Shown here one piece after another: positions 40,919 to 50,717 of a stretch of 64,000 nt of DNA; within the stretch, counting starts at the first letter, position 1; every line of letters starts with the position of its first letter. The translations under genes and the position numbers were made by a program. Source of the DNA: Macrosoma leucophasiata (Eukaryota > Arthropoda > Insecta > Lepidoptera > Hedylidae); NCBI GenBank assembly GCA_036365455.1, contig JAWQUS010000019.1, forward strand, positions 10,206,001 through 10,270,000, read 5' to 3'. The notes under the pieces were generated by a model. The model did no database searches, was not told where the DNA came from, and was given only the letters and a program-made list of their open reading frames with translations.

Positions 40919-41091
40919 TCCCTACTAATATTACAAATGCGAAAGTAACTGTCTGTCTGTCTGTTACCTTTTCACGTCCAAACGACTGAACCGATTTTAA
41001 TGAAATTTGGTACAGAGATAGAGCTGACTTCGAGAAAGAACATAGGCTACTTTTTGACATCCACGCGGGCGAAGCCGCGGGCAACAGCTAG
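40919..41091 (+). mobile_element. Short complete Helitron (non-autonomous)
   Basis: It starts A^TCCCTACTAATATTACAAA, typical of lepidopteran Helitron-like repeats. It ends with a GC-rich hairpin (CGCGG/CCGCG around GCGAAG), then CAACAGCTAG^T. The 5'-TC, 3' hairpin, CTAG terminus and A/T insertion site all fit Helitrons. There is no protein. Confidence 0.75.
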
Positions 41092-41154
41092 TTAATTATA
41101 ATTGTAATAAGATGTACATAATAATAACAATATTATAAATATTTAATTATATTT

Positions 41155-41442
41155 GCGGTAGAGCTCCAGTGACGGAGCTCGCGGGCGTAGGCACCACCGC
41201 ATTAACTTAATATACTTGCCGCTAAATGGTAGTGTTCAACACTATCGTGTTCCGGTCTGGTGGTAATGTACGGCCCTGTAATTTTCGACACAGAGGCATA
41301 ACAACTTAGGCCTCAGGAGTGGTAACGCAACTGCATTTTGACCTTGGTCTTTGTGTGGGTTGTCTATGGGCTGCAGTCATCACTTAACATCAATTTGAAC
41401 TGCAAGATTTTTTGCCACTTCCATTACTTAAAAAAAGTATAA
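41155..41442 (+). repeat. Family A, full length
   Basis: It reads GGTAGAGCTCCAGTGACGGA to GCCACTTCCATTACTTAAAA. Confidence 0.88.
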
Positions 41443-41654
41443 TAACAAACAATAATAATTATTATACTATTACTATTCATTTTAATTATCAACTATTTAC
41501 TGTAGATATTTTTCCATCATTCAAATCAAAGAAAAAATGTAGGGACTCACGTACTCACCATAATTAAATTTATTATAGGCGGGGATTTAAATGGGCCCAT
41601 GTCCTTTCACATTATAATCTTCCTTATTAAATAAACGATCTGACGAAGAAGCCC

Positions 41655-41836
41655 CTCTGGCTTACCCAAACAATTTTTTCTTATTAGACCCCTTACAATT
41701 TTCTTTCTGGTTTCCGTGGACCGTTTCTTTGCTACATTTATATCGCATTACCATATTTATTCACGCCTACGTAGAACCCGATCGAGTGTCCGATGGATCC
41801 CAGGGGGTCCACCTGGACCACTTTGGGAATCACTGA
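41655..41836 (+). mobile_element. Family G hAT-type MITE, diverged
   Basis: It reads CTTACCCAAACAATTTTTTC to CACTTTGGGAATCACTGACC. Confidence 0.7.
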
Positions 41837-41997
41837 CCCAAGCAAAGAAAATAGAAAACTATCACTTTCATTAACAATCACATTATGTTTGCGCTCCACG
41901 CTCTCTAGCTAGAATCTTCTTTATAAAGAGACTTGGCGTATACACATACATAACATACATAACATACATACATACATTTTTACTCACTAAAAAGCTT

Positions 41998-42250
41998 ATT
42001 ACACGACACGGTATTCAGGGTCCTGACCCTTGCTATCGGACGCCGCAGCATCGCGAGAACCGCTTAGGAGCCTCGTTGATGCGCATGTTTGTGTGATTGT
42101 GCCGCTTTGTACGTAGTTTCCATACTGTTCATATTTGTACTGTGACTGAGTTTGGGCCCTGGCGACCGGATAGTGTAATACGCGGCGCCCGGTGCGAGGC
42201 CACGCCCACCCTTTCTGCCGGACTCTGAATACCGTGTCGTGTAATAACCT
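41998..42250 (+). mobile_element. Family E, internally deleted short form
   Basis: Both ends are excellent: TTATTACACGACACGGTATT and GAATACCGTGTCGTGTAATAA. About 200 bp of the interior is missing relative to 7895, leaving one of the two GTTTCCATACTGTTCATATT arms. Confidence 0.8.
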
Positions 42251-42351
42251 TATACGGCATGCGAGTGCAGCATGAAGATTAAATGAAAATGAAAACTGTT
42301 AAGAGAAAAATCGAACTGAAGGTGGTTCTTACATCAGTTGCTTTGTAAACT

Positions 42352-42870
42352 TTTTTTATGTGAAGAAAATCATGCAGTTCACATTGATGTTAAGTGATGA
42401 CTGCAGCCTATAGACATCCACACAAAGTCCAGAGTTCAAAATGCAGACGCGTCGCCCACCCCTGCTGAGACCTTAGTTGATATGTCACTGTAGTAGTAAT
42501 TACGGGGCCATACACAACTAAGTGATTACATAGAGCAACACCGGAGGGGAGTAGCCATATGCAGGCTTTCCCCTCTGTCAAAGTACAAGCCCAAATGGGC
42601 CTATACCTGTCGCCTAGATGTTTAAATGTGTGCGTGAAATTGTTTCTGTATTTTAATTTGATTTAACATTTTTAAATGTTTTATTTTATTAATGGGCATA
42701 TTCTTTTCACCCTCTCAGCTATTCCCCCGCGTGCCGCTCACAATTGGTTGGGCCATACGTTACCATCTAACCGGAACACGATAGTGCTGAATACTAGCCG
42801 CAGTTAAATTAGATAATGGGGTGGTAGAGGCCTACGCTACGAGCTCCTGCACTGGAACTCTACCACCAGT
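42352..42870 (-). repeat. Family A variant broken by a family F end
   Basis: The poly-A half is at 42352-42520. A family F end (GAGCAACACCGGAGGGGAGT) lies at 42534-42660. The family A 5' half is at 42747-42870. This is the order expected if family F inserted into family A. Confidence 0.65.
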
Positions 42871-42964
42871 AAACATAGCACCCGAGCGAAGCCGGGGCGG
42901 GCCGCGTTATAAAACGTTGTTTATAAAACACGACTTAAATGTAAAATTTTATAGCAATATTGTT

Positions 42965-43205
42965 AATTGTTGTATATTATTTCGCATTAACACATGCTTG
43001 TGAAATATATTTTATTTTTAAAGAAAAATGGAAAGAAAAATTTGACTTCAGGCGAGACTCGAACTCGCGACCTACTGGGAATCTAGTCCAGCCGCTTTTC
43101 CAATTGAGCTACTGAAGCCCTGCCCGATTTGTCAAATCTTTCCTTCACATCTATTGCATTGCTTTATGGTAGCAGCAGCGCCTTCTATTGCCAACTATGC
43201 TAGTT
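42965..43205 (-). mobile_element. Family D copy, core in minus orientation (core 43044-43119)
   Basis: The flank TTCGCATTAACACATGCTTG is followed by the AAAGAAAAATGGAAAGAAAA arm and the tRNA-like core. The right arm is lost. One acceptor-stem base pair is broken (TGAAGCC). Confidence 0.75.
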
Positions 43206-43269
43206 AGGCAACCGATATAATAGACTTTTCAGTTTATTGAATATCGTAAAGAAGTCGCTTTTACCCTTA

Positions 43270-43490
43270 ATAATTGTTTTATATTATTTCGCATTAACAC
43301 ATGCTTGTGAAATATATTTTATTTTTAAAGAAAAATGGAAAGAAAAATAGATGTGAAGAAAAGATTTGACAAATCGGGCAGGACTTCAGTAGCTCAATTG
43401 GAAGAGCGGCTGGACTAGATTCCCAGTAGGCCGCGAGTTCGAGTCTCGCCTGAAGTCAAATTTTTCTTTCCATTTTTCTTTAAAAACAAA
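43270..43490 (+). mobile_element. Family D copy, core in plus orientation (core 43382-43457)
   Basis: The same left flank and arm as at 42965 are present, but here the core is inverted relative to them. The right arm TTTCTTTCCATTTTTCTTTA is present. The core starts GACTTCAGTAGCTCAATTGG (a good box A) and ends CTCGCCTGAAGTC. Confidence 0.8.
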
Positions 43491-43634
43491 ATAGCAATAT
43501 TGTTATGCTAGCACCAAATACGTTGTAGTATACAGAGGAGAGGGACATCCGTCTAATAGAATCGACCTCCTTTGACCTATTTCCATAAGGTTGTCACTCT
43601 GATTCGGTTATATGATGAGAAATAGTTAAATTTT

Positions 43635-44375
43635 TTAGGGTTCCCTACCTAAAAGGTAAAAACGGGACCCTATTGTACTAAACTTCAGCTGTCTGTCTGT
43701 CTGTCGCCATGCGGTATCTCGTGAACCGTGTCAGCTAGAAAGCTGAAAATTTCACAAATTATGTATTTTTGTTGCCACTATAAGAACAAATACTAAAATA
43801 AATGGTTAATTAACGGTAACAGGTAGACGCTTAAAATTTTCACAGAATATTTTGTTGTATCTATATTACCTTTTAAAATAAATATTAAAATAAAAATAAA
43901 GTGAATTTAAGGGGGGCTCCCGTACAACAACGATAATTTTTAAGCATTTTTTACTATGTTAATTTAAACTTGAATATAACAAACGTGATTTTCTTATATA
44001 GATGATTTTTTATTTTTATTTATTTATTTATCATACTTAAATCTATCATTACAGATTGGGCAAACCCAATGCGATAGACAAGCAAAAAAAGAATATTGAT
44101 AACATTTGACAATTATTAGTAAATTAAAAAAATAACGTTCAAATCACCCACTTTACAAAATTAAAATCGAATCAAAATATAGTCTTTTAAATTATTTGTA
44201 TTTTTTTACATAATTTAGAAAAAAAATACAAATAATTTAAAAGTCTGTCATCAATTATAAATATTGATAATATTATATTATTATATTATTCATTATCAAT
44301 CTTAAATATTTTTTATTTATGATGGTACGGAACCCTGCGTGCGCCAGTCCGACTCGCACTTGGAAGCTTTTAATT
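43635..44375 (+). repeat. ~740-bp interspersed repeat with AGGGTTCC end
   Basis: It begins TTAGGGTTCCCTACCTAAAA, with CTGTCTGTCTGTCTGTCGCC inside. It ends GGTACGGAACCCTGCGTGCG then CCGACTCGCACTTGG. Pieces of both ends recur at 3195, 13220, 18525, 23180 and 47865. It is a widespread lepidopteran repeat type and no protein is encoded. Class unknown. Confidence 0.6.
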
Positions 44376-44419
44376 TTATTTTTTAACTGCCTCAGTAGTG
44401 GAAGCAGACCACGACCACA

Positions 44420-44665
44420 CCCCGGACACTCGGCTTAAATTCCATACAAACGCTTATTCTGGTTACCTATATTATACAGACATCAATCAGTATACACGCG
44501 CACATAGAAATGTAGCATGTAGGGTTATACCCTAAAACAATCGTGAAATAAGTAGTCGCACTGAAAACTGAAATTAACTAAAAAATAGACCGCTCGCTCG
44601 CCCTCTCGCAACCGCACTGTTGCAGTTTATTCAACCGCCTCTCGAGGAGGGGTGATGGATGAGGC
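44420..44665 (+). repeat. Family J, diverged
   Basis: CCACACCCCGGACACTCGGC, ATACAAACGCTTATTCTGG and GAGGAGGGGTGATGGATGAG match family J at low identity. Confidence 0.55.
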
Positions 44666-44694
44666 GGGGAACGGAAAAAAATATTATTACGTAA

Positions 44695-44803
44695 ACGTAA
44701 CTTAACGCCTGTAATCCCCGAAGGGGTAGGCAGAGGTAAATGCATGCATTCAAGCATACATGCAAACACCCACGATTCGCCGGTTACGTTTTGGCCCATG
44801 TAT
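44695..44803 (-). mobile_element. SINE family B, 3' part
   Basis: It reads ACGCCTGTAATCCCCGAAGG to GGTTACGTTTTGGCCCATGT. Confidence 0.8.
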
Positions 44804-45024
44804 TTTGGCCAATATTATTACATATTGAATTACGATGAATCGAATCGAAAAAAATGGTATCTAGATTCTAAAAATAATAATATTACAAAATTATTACACT
44901 TTTTTTTCTCTAAACATGTTTCAATTCACTCGCATGTGTGTCATTACGAAACATACAAAATGACAATTATTAAAAGGAACTCACCTCAACAAGCGCGTGC
45001 AGTGGACGTCGAAGCGCATAGGTT

Positions 45025-45091
45025 TCAGGTTTGAATTTGGCCCGAGCACCGAGTTCTTGTGTGACGCGACAACATACCGCGGGTGTCGAAC
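45025..45091 (-). CDS. Zinc-finger gene, exon 5 (terminal, last finger)
   Basis: The acceptor GTATGGTCCCAG precedes 45091. One G completes the Arg codon. The exon then reads FDTRGMLSRHTRTRCSGQIQ-T-stop, giving the F-x5-L-x2-H second half of a finger. The second zinc ligand after His is Cys rather than His. Confidence 0.7.
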
Positions 45092-46301
45092 CTGGGACCA
45101 TACAGACATTATTAACAAAATAATCATGGCAAGTTCCATACATTGTATTATACAGAAAAAGTGTATGTGTCAGGTCCGACGCAGTACCCGATGAAGTACC
45201 CTGGAAAGTAATATTTCTTTTTGTGATATTACCACATAGAGCAACACCGGAGGGGAGTAGCCATATGCAGGCTTTCCCCTCTGTCAAAGTACGAGCCCAA
45301 ATGGGCCTATACCTGCCGCCTGGATGTTTAAATGTGTGCGTGAAATTGTTTCTGTATTTTGTTAAAGTCAAGGAGTGAGTTTCGTCGTCGGTCGTTAATA
45401 GACGATTTTTGTAGTGTGCGTGTGTGTCGCACGCATTTCCCCCCCGCAAAAAATGACAGACTGTTTTGCATCGGTAACACACGCTATGGCTACTCCCCTC
45501 CGGTCCGCCGCGGCCGGTGGACCGCGTTGCTCTATGTATTACCATCACCCATAACATCACTTAAGATTTTGGCACAATATCTAGTTATTAGATAATTAAG
45601 TAAAATTACTTTATGTGCCTACCCGTATTGGGTATTACACAAAGAGAAGGTATACATATGACATACCTATTTGACACGACAACATACTTAAGTATAAGTT
45701 TTTTTTTTGTTTTTATGTTATGGAAGTTACAAACAAGCATCCAGTTCACATTGATGTTAAGCCAGGGTTGCATCACGACTTTTGTTAAAAGATAAAGTTA
45801 TTGTAACATCCTGCTCTAACTAAAAGAAATGTGTTAAATATATTTTATTTTAAAGAAAAATGGAAAGAAAAATTTCGACTTCAGGCGAGACTCGAACTCG
45901 CGGCCCACTGGGAATCTAGTCCAGCCGCTCTTCCAATTGAGCTACTGAAGTCCTGCCCGATTTGTCAAATCTTTTCCTTCACATTTATTGATTGCTTTAT
46001 GGTACCTAACTAGCATGGTTGGCAATAGATGGCGCTGCTGCTTCTTTTACTGGTACTTTTACTGGTGGTAGAGCTCCAGTGACGGAGCTGCATGATCGAT
46101 CGACGATGATCTTTGCTTGATCTCAGGAGTGGTGCAGCATCTTTATTTTGACCTTATTCTTTTTGTGGGTGTCTATAGGCTGCAGCCATCACTAAGCCTG
46201 AATTGCACCATGGTATTTTTTTAAGTTATTGTATCATTTCACATCCTTCTCTAACTCTAACACATTTGTTTTATATTATTTCGCATTAACACATGGTTGT
46301 G

Positions 46302-46394
<93 letters not shown>

Positions 46395-49300
46395 ATGTAA
46401 TAAAAGTGGCAAACAAGCATGCAGTTCACATTGATGTTAAGTGATGACTGCAGCCTATAGACAACCACACAATGACCAGAGGTCAAAATGCAGATGCGCT
46501 GCCACTCTTGAGACATTAGGTGTTATGCCTCTGTGCCGGAAATTACAGGGCCGTACTACGACACAAACATTGACGAGGCTCCTTAGGGGTGCTCGCAGAG
46601 CTGCAGTAGCGGGTAGCGGGTCACTCACTAATCAAGCGTCGATGCGCATGTTTGTGTGTGTGCCGTTTCGAACGTTTTGTACGTAGTTTCCATACTGTTC
46701 ATATTTTAAACGTGGCGATGGTGCCTATGCCCGCGATCTTTATCACCCGAGTTCTACCACCAGTTAACCTTACCTGGTTCCACACCTCTGGCAGCTCAAA
46801 TCCCGGTCGTGAACGAACTTGACATGTGTGGCAAGTGTGACGCGTCGCAGGAAACGTTTGTGGCATTGCACACACTCGTGTTCACGTGTGTTAGTGTGTG
46901 TACGCATGTGCTGGCGTATACTGGGGACAAAGTATGTATTTTAGTATTATAATCGTGTGCGTAAAGGTGTTGGGTTGTGATGACCCTATCGCCCTCTACT
47001 GGAGGAGAATTCTTCCACTGGATGAGCAGTAGCGTCGCGAGATAATACTATCGCCACAACGCCAGTTTGCCAGCCATGCGTGGCGATTTTTTTTTTTTTT
47101 ATGTAACGGAAGTGGCAAATAAGCATGCAGTTCACATTGATGCTAAGTGAAGACTGCAGCCTATAGACTAGCCCACACTAAGACAAAGGTCAAAATGCAG
47201 ATGCGTTACCACTCTTGAGGCCTAAGGTGTTATGCCTCTGTGCCGAAATTACAGGGCCATACATCACCACCTGACTGGAACACGATAGTGCTGAACACTA
47301 CCATTTAGCGGCAAGTATATTAGGTAATGCGGTGGTGTCTAAGTTCGCGAGCTCCGTCACTGGAGCACTATCACCAGTATTACTACTATTCTTTGTGTGC
47401 GACCAGGACTTTCCATCATGCACAGCCATGTGTCGCACCAACTGGTATTTCGGTTTGAACCTGCCTCGACAATATTCGCACACAAACAATCGCTCTGTGC
47501 AGTGCACTTTACATTGCGGCCTAAGATAGTTTTTTTAACAAAAGTAGCAAACAAGTGGATGTCTATCAGCTGGAGTGATGATAAATACTAACTTGGTCCT
47601 CGCACTCAGCAGTTTGTCACACATGGGACACCGCAAGGTCTTTCCATCGTGCACAGCCATATGTCGCACCAACAGGTATTTCGCCTTGAACCTGCCTCCG
47701 CAATGTTCGCACACAAATAAACGCTCCGTGCAGTGCACTTTACGCACATGCGCTTTGAGAAGTATTACTGATGTGAATGTATTGTTGCAGTTTGTCTGAA
47801 ATAAATTACTTAGTTTAGCAAGGTGTGTATATTATTATGTGGTCTGTATATTAAATAAAAATCGGCCGAGTGCGTATCGGAACACGTGTGATGCAGTGGC
47901 AGACTAAGGTCATCAGGGCCCCGGGCGGCATTTGACATTTGGAGGCCCAGTAGCCAGTAGCCAGTAAAAAGGCCGTGAGGTGTAAAATTAGGGGGCCCCC
48001 GCCACCTACTTATTTTGCTCCCCCCCTCCCCCTCGTATCATTGATACGGCAGATATAATAATAATGGCAACCCATTATACGTCTCACAGCTGGGCACGAG
48101 TTTCTTCCCTTTTTGAGGGGAGGACTGGAGCTTACTCCACCATGCTGCTCCAATGCGGATTGGTGGAGGTGGGTGGGTTAGTGGCCAACCCGCGTACGGT
48201 AGATAGATTCTAAATAACAGATCAAGAAGAACGCGCCCTTGAGCTCCTACACTTGGAACTCTACCACCAGTAAAAAACACTGTACTACAAACAAAATTTA
48301 CGTTAAATTAGTTTACCTGCGGACATTTGGGTGCAGACTCATCATTTATATCTATATGATACTTATTTCTTCTTCCATCCCTTTTCTGCACAACAACATT
48401 ATCAATTACTTGTATTTTATTACCACATTCACTATTCTTTGGCACTGGCTGAATGGGTTCCGCAAACACTGTGTTGTTTAATCTGTAGTATATTGGTTTT
48501 TCATCATGCATTTCTATGTCCTGTAGAGGCTAAAAAAAGAAAAAATATATGTAAGACTTATATATATGTATGTATCTTCACGCCAGGTCCCTAACGGGGT
48601 AGGAAGAGTGGTAGTGTAGAGCGCCAGATCCGCTCCTGACAAACTTCTTGTGCCTCGTCTACCTTCATCATACTCTTCACATGCACGTCGATTCCTAAGA
48701 CTTTTGACCCCACCATCAGACAGGACTTGACCTATTTGGTCATGGTAGGTCAGTCTTGGTCTACCTGGGCCTCTGCAACCATCCACATTCGCATACTATA
48801 TCTGTTTAGTAATTCGCTCATTCGACATTCTTTCTATATGCCCGAACCATTGGATGCATGCCTTTTCTTCTTTTTTCATTTTTACACCGATACTATCATT
48901 TACACAATGCCTCTTTCTGTATATTATTATGTAAGACTTTTTACCACATAAGCCTTTATGGGTATAGTACGCAGCAAGAAATATTGCATATTGAGCCTAA
49001 AGAGATAAGTGCCTAGTTTTGATCAATTCAACAATTGTTTAGTTATCTTTTTTTTATGTAATAGAAGCAGCAAATGAGCATACAGTTGACATTGATGTTA
49101 AGTGATGACTGCAGCCTATAGAAGCCCACATAAAGACCAAGGTCAAAATGCAGATGCGTTTCCACTCCTGAGGCCTAAGGTGTTATGCCTCTGTGCCAGA
49201 AATTACAGAGCCGTACATTACCACTGGACTGGTACACGATAGTGCTGAACACTACCATTTAGTGGCAAGTAAATTAGGTAATGCGGTGGTGCCTACACCC

Positions 49301-50149
49301 GCAATATCCGTGACTGGAGGTCTACCACCAGTAAAAATCTCTGTTGCACACTGCCTAGGTAAGCACTGATAGTCCCGCATTGCTCAAAACTTGATCGAAA
49401 TGGTTGACAAACGTCACATATGTAAGATGGGAAAGAGATAATGCTCTACAGAACCAAAATAAGCCGTAGTCTCCTTCGTAACGTCCAAGTGCAATATTTC
49501 TTGTTGGATACTGTAAATATTTATCTACATATACATATAATAAAAACGTAAGAACTGGACTGTCTGTAACATAACAGATATGTGAAATATGTTTTGTTGT
49601 ATAATTTTTGTACGTACGTTTGATTCCTTACAGAAAAAATAAAATTATATATGCATTTTTCAGTTATATTGCTCTAACTTAAATACTGTTGCATGTTTAA
49701 TTTAAATTCGTTGCATAGAACCTGAGAAATAAATCATACAATGTACTCATTCACAGCTACGGCGGGTCGCTAGGGTTTTATAGAGATACATCAATAAATC
49801 AATTACACAAACAGTTGACGTTTATTTTGCTAGAGTAAAGATATCAAAAAATATTATAGAGTTTTTAACGGGTTGCAGTGCAGAAGAATTATCTTACGTA
49901 TGAATATACGTATTCATAAAACTATATTCGTAAGACAAAACTGTACTAAAAACCAATTCCTTGTGCAAAACTTGAGACGAAATTTGTAACAGCTTATGTG
50001 TATGTTGCGTTTTTGGAAAGAAATTAGATTTTTACTCTATATATCTCAAGTTTTCTTACATTGTTATCATCAGTGGTAGTATCCCGTGGTTGCAATGTTT
50101 CATTCGTAACTGTTGTTATATTCACAAAGTTCAGCAAATTTTTGTTCAT
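45025..50149 (-). CDS. C2H2 zinc-finger protein, whole gene span
   Basis: The coding sequence joins 50149-50060, 48529-48317, 47795-47593, 46920-46774 and 45091-45025 (720 nt, 239 residues). Residues 1-98 are a low-complexity, mildly acidic region with no known domain. Five fingers follow: C99/C104-H117/H122 (split between exons 2 and 3), C130/C133-H146/H150, C157/C160-H173/H177 (split between exons 3 and 4), C185/C188-H201/H206, and C212/C215-H228/C233 (split between exons 4 and 5). Each junction restores the exact 12-residue Cys-His spacing, which strongly supports the exon set. The last finger is C2HC. A nuclear DNA-binding role is likely, and no orthologue is named. The stop follows SGQIQT. 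A GTGAGT just downstream could be a further donor in another frame. Confidence 0.82.
45238..45540 (-). mobile_element. Family F MITE in zinc-finger intron 4
   Basis: The ends are GAGCAACACCGGAGGGGAG and GCCGGTGGACCGCGTTGCTC. The 196-codon minus frame across it mixes this repeat with exon 5 and is not a protein. Confidence 0.8.
45835..46012 (-). mobile_element. Family D copy (core 45877-45952)
   Basis: The left arm and tRNA-like core are in minus orientation. The right arm is missing. The tail GCATGGTTGGCAATAGATGG at 46012-46033 is the internal family D sequence in inverted order. Confidence 0.7.
46060..46216 (+). repeat. Family A, internally deleted
   Basis: The 5' end ACTGGTGGTAGAGCTCCAGT joins near 46090 to the 3' half (TTGATCTCAGGAGTGGTGCA ... 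CTATAGGCTGCAGCCATCAC). Confidence 0.7.
46306..46391. repeat. (TA)n microsatellite
   Basis: About 42 TA units, starting inside a family D flank (CATGGTTGTGAAATATA) and ending at the poly-A end of a family A copy. It is a likely site of length polymorphism. Confidence 0.95.
46392..46766 (-). repeat. Family A copy interrupted by a family E piece
   Basis: 46392-46557 is the family A 3' half and 46712-46766 its 5' end. 46558-46710 is the family E interior (CACAAACATTGACGAGGCTC ... CATACTGTTCATATT). The family A end stops 8 bp from the donor of zinc-finger exon 4. Confidence 0.75.
46774..46920 (-). CDS. Zinc-finger gene, exon 4
   Basis: The acceptor is TTTGTCCCCAG and the donor GTAAGG. With two bases from exon 3 it reads N-IRQHMRTHTNTREHE, CVQCHKRFLRRVTLATHVKF and VHDRDLSCQRCGT. 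It completes finger 3, contains finger 4 and starts finger 5. QHMRTHT is a typical inter-finger linker. Confidence 0.82.
47090..47380 (-). repeat. Family A, full length, in zinc-finger intron 3
   Basis: T10, then ATGTAACGGAAGTGGCAAAT, through to GGAGCACTATCACCAGT. It abuts the duplicated exon fragment on its right. Confidence 0.88.
47395..47520 (-). pseudogene. Partial duplicate of zinc-finger exon 3
   Basis: 47514-47409 repeats the second-finger part of exon 3 at roughly 88-90% identity by eye (VHCTERLFVCEYCRGRFKPK then YQLVRHMAVHDGKS). It sits 70 bp past the real exon in the same orientation. It is preceded by an AG acceptor (ACTATCTTAG) in the phase that exon 3 needs, and the frame stays open into the adjoining family A repeat until a stop at 47298. 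It could be an alternative 3' exon, but joining exon 3 to exon 4 gives a perfect finger and is preferred. Confidence 0.65.
47593..47795 (-). CDS. Zinc-finger gene, exon 3
   Basis: The acceptor is AATTTATTTCAG and the donor GTTAGT. It reads TNCNNTFTSVILLKAHVRKV-H, completing finger 1, then FVCEHCGGRFKAKYLLVRHM as finger 2 and LRCPMCDKLLSART as the start of finger 3. It ends with two bases of an Asn codon. Confidence 0.85.
48055..48275 (+). repeat. Family L fragment plus family A end
   Basis: 48055-48215 carries AATAATGGCAACCCATTATA and GATTGGTGGAGGTGGGTGGG of family L. 48240-48275 is the GCTCCTACACTTGGAACTCT end of a family A variant. Confidence 0.65.
48317..48529 (-). CDS. Zinc-finger gene, exon 2
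   Basis: The acceptor is TTCTTTTTTTAG and the donor GTAAAC. It has 71 codons in phase 0: PLQDIEMHDEKPIYYRLNNT onward to DESAPKCPQ. The final Cys is the first ligand of finger 1. No known domain is recognised in the rest. It is rich in Asn, Asp and Lys. Confidence 0.8.
48558..48845 (-). mobile_element. RTE-like LINE, 3' coding end
   Basis: On the minus strand 48845-48558 reads HPMVRAYRKNVE-like sequence with GCRGPGRPRLTYHDQIGQVL, then VDEAQEVCQER, and ends ACCTGGCGTGAAGATACATA. It lies in intron 1. The same tail occurs at 6358, 24466 and 62485. Confidence 0.75.
48970..49522 (+). mobile_element. Family I MITE split by a full family A copy (49048-49340)
   Basis: The MITE ends GCAAGAAATATTGCATATTG and CCAAGTGCAATATTTCTTG enclose a minus-oriented family A copy (T8 ATGTAATAGAAGCAGCAAAT ... 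GGTCTACCACCAGT). The MITE predates family A here. Confidence 0.8.
50060..50149 (-). CDS. Zinc-finger gene, exon 1 (start codon)
   Basis: The ATG is at 50149-50147, followed by NKNLLNFVNITTVTNETLQP and RDTTTDDNN, with donor GTAAGA in phase 0. It has 30 codons with no domain. The upstream context ATCAAAATG fits an insect start. The start is inferred, because a short first exon is easily mistaken. Confidence 0.65.
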
Positions 50150-50717
50150 TTTGATAAACAAAACCTATGTCATAAGTTATTTTTTGTTAAGTATTTACGT
50201 AAAATAGCAATTTGAAATCCTGTCACATCACAGGTATGACGAAAAAAAATATGGTTTTGAATTTGACAAAATTGACAATTAAGCAAAACAAAAATAACAA
50301 ACTTGTCTATGATTCAGATGTTTTTAATACTTATATAACGACATGGATTCAAGTCTTTTGCAGCCGAATTTTTTTACTATTCTTTATTTCTTATATTAAT
50401 GAATAATGATTCCTTGTAGAATATGAGGAGATGGGTCCAGTGAAGTAATGGGGGATATAATAAGAGTTTTTTCTATGTTCCATGCGTTAATCATGCTATA
50501 TCGCAGCCGATCGTATACATAAAACCTCTGATTTACTTGTAGGTTTTGGCTGCGGAGAGAGCTGAATCGGTTTTCATCTTTTTTTCTCGATTTACATTAG
50601 GGTTGTTAAGGAAGTGATTATGAGGAAGAGGAAGAGGAATTGTGACGCGCAAATTTAGAGGATGCGGATGAGGAAGAGGATTTTTTAATGAGGAAGAGGA
50701 TGCGGATGAGGAAGAAC

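Noticed and set aside
44985..45024. Zinc-finger exon 5 continuing to a GTGAGT donor
   Set aside because: In the phase fixed by exon 4 a TGA at 45027-45025 ends the frame first. The donor would need another reading phase, which loses the finger.
44970..45560. 196-codon open frame on the minus strand
   Set aside because: It runs through a family F MITE into DNA of zinc-finger exon 5 in the wrong frame. The real exon uses a different frame and splice site.
46229..46516. Tyr-Ile repeat proteins on both strands
   Set aside because: Translation of a (TA)n microsatellite.
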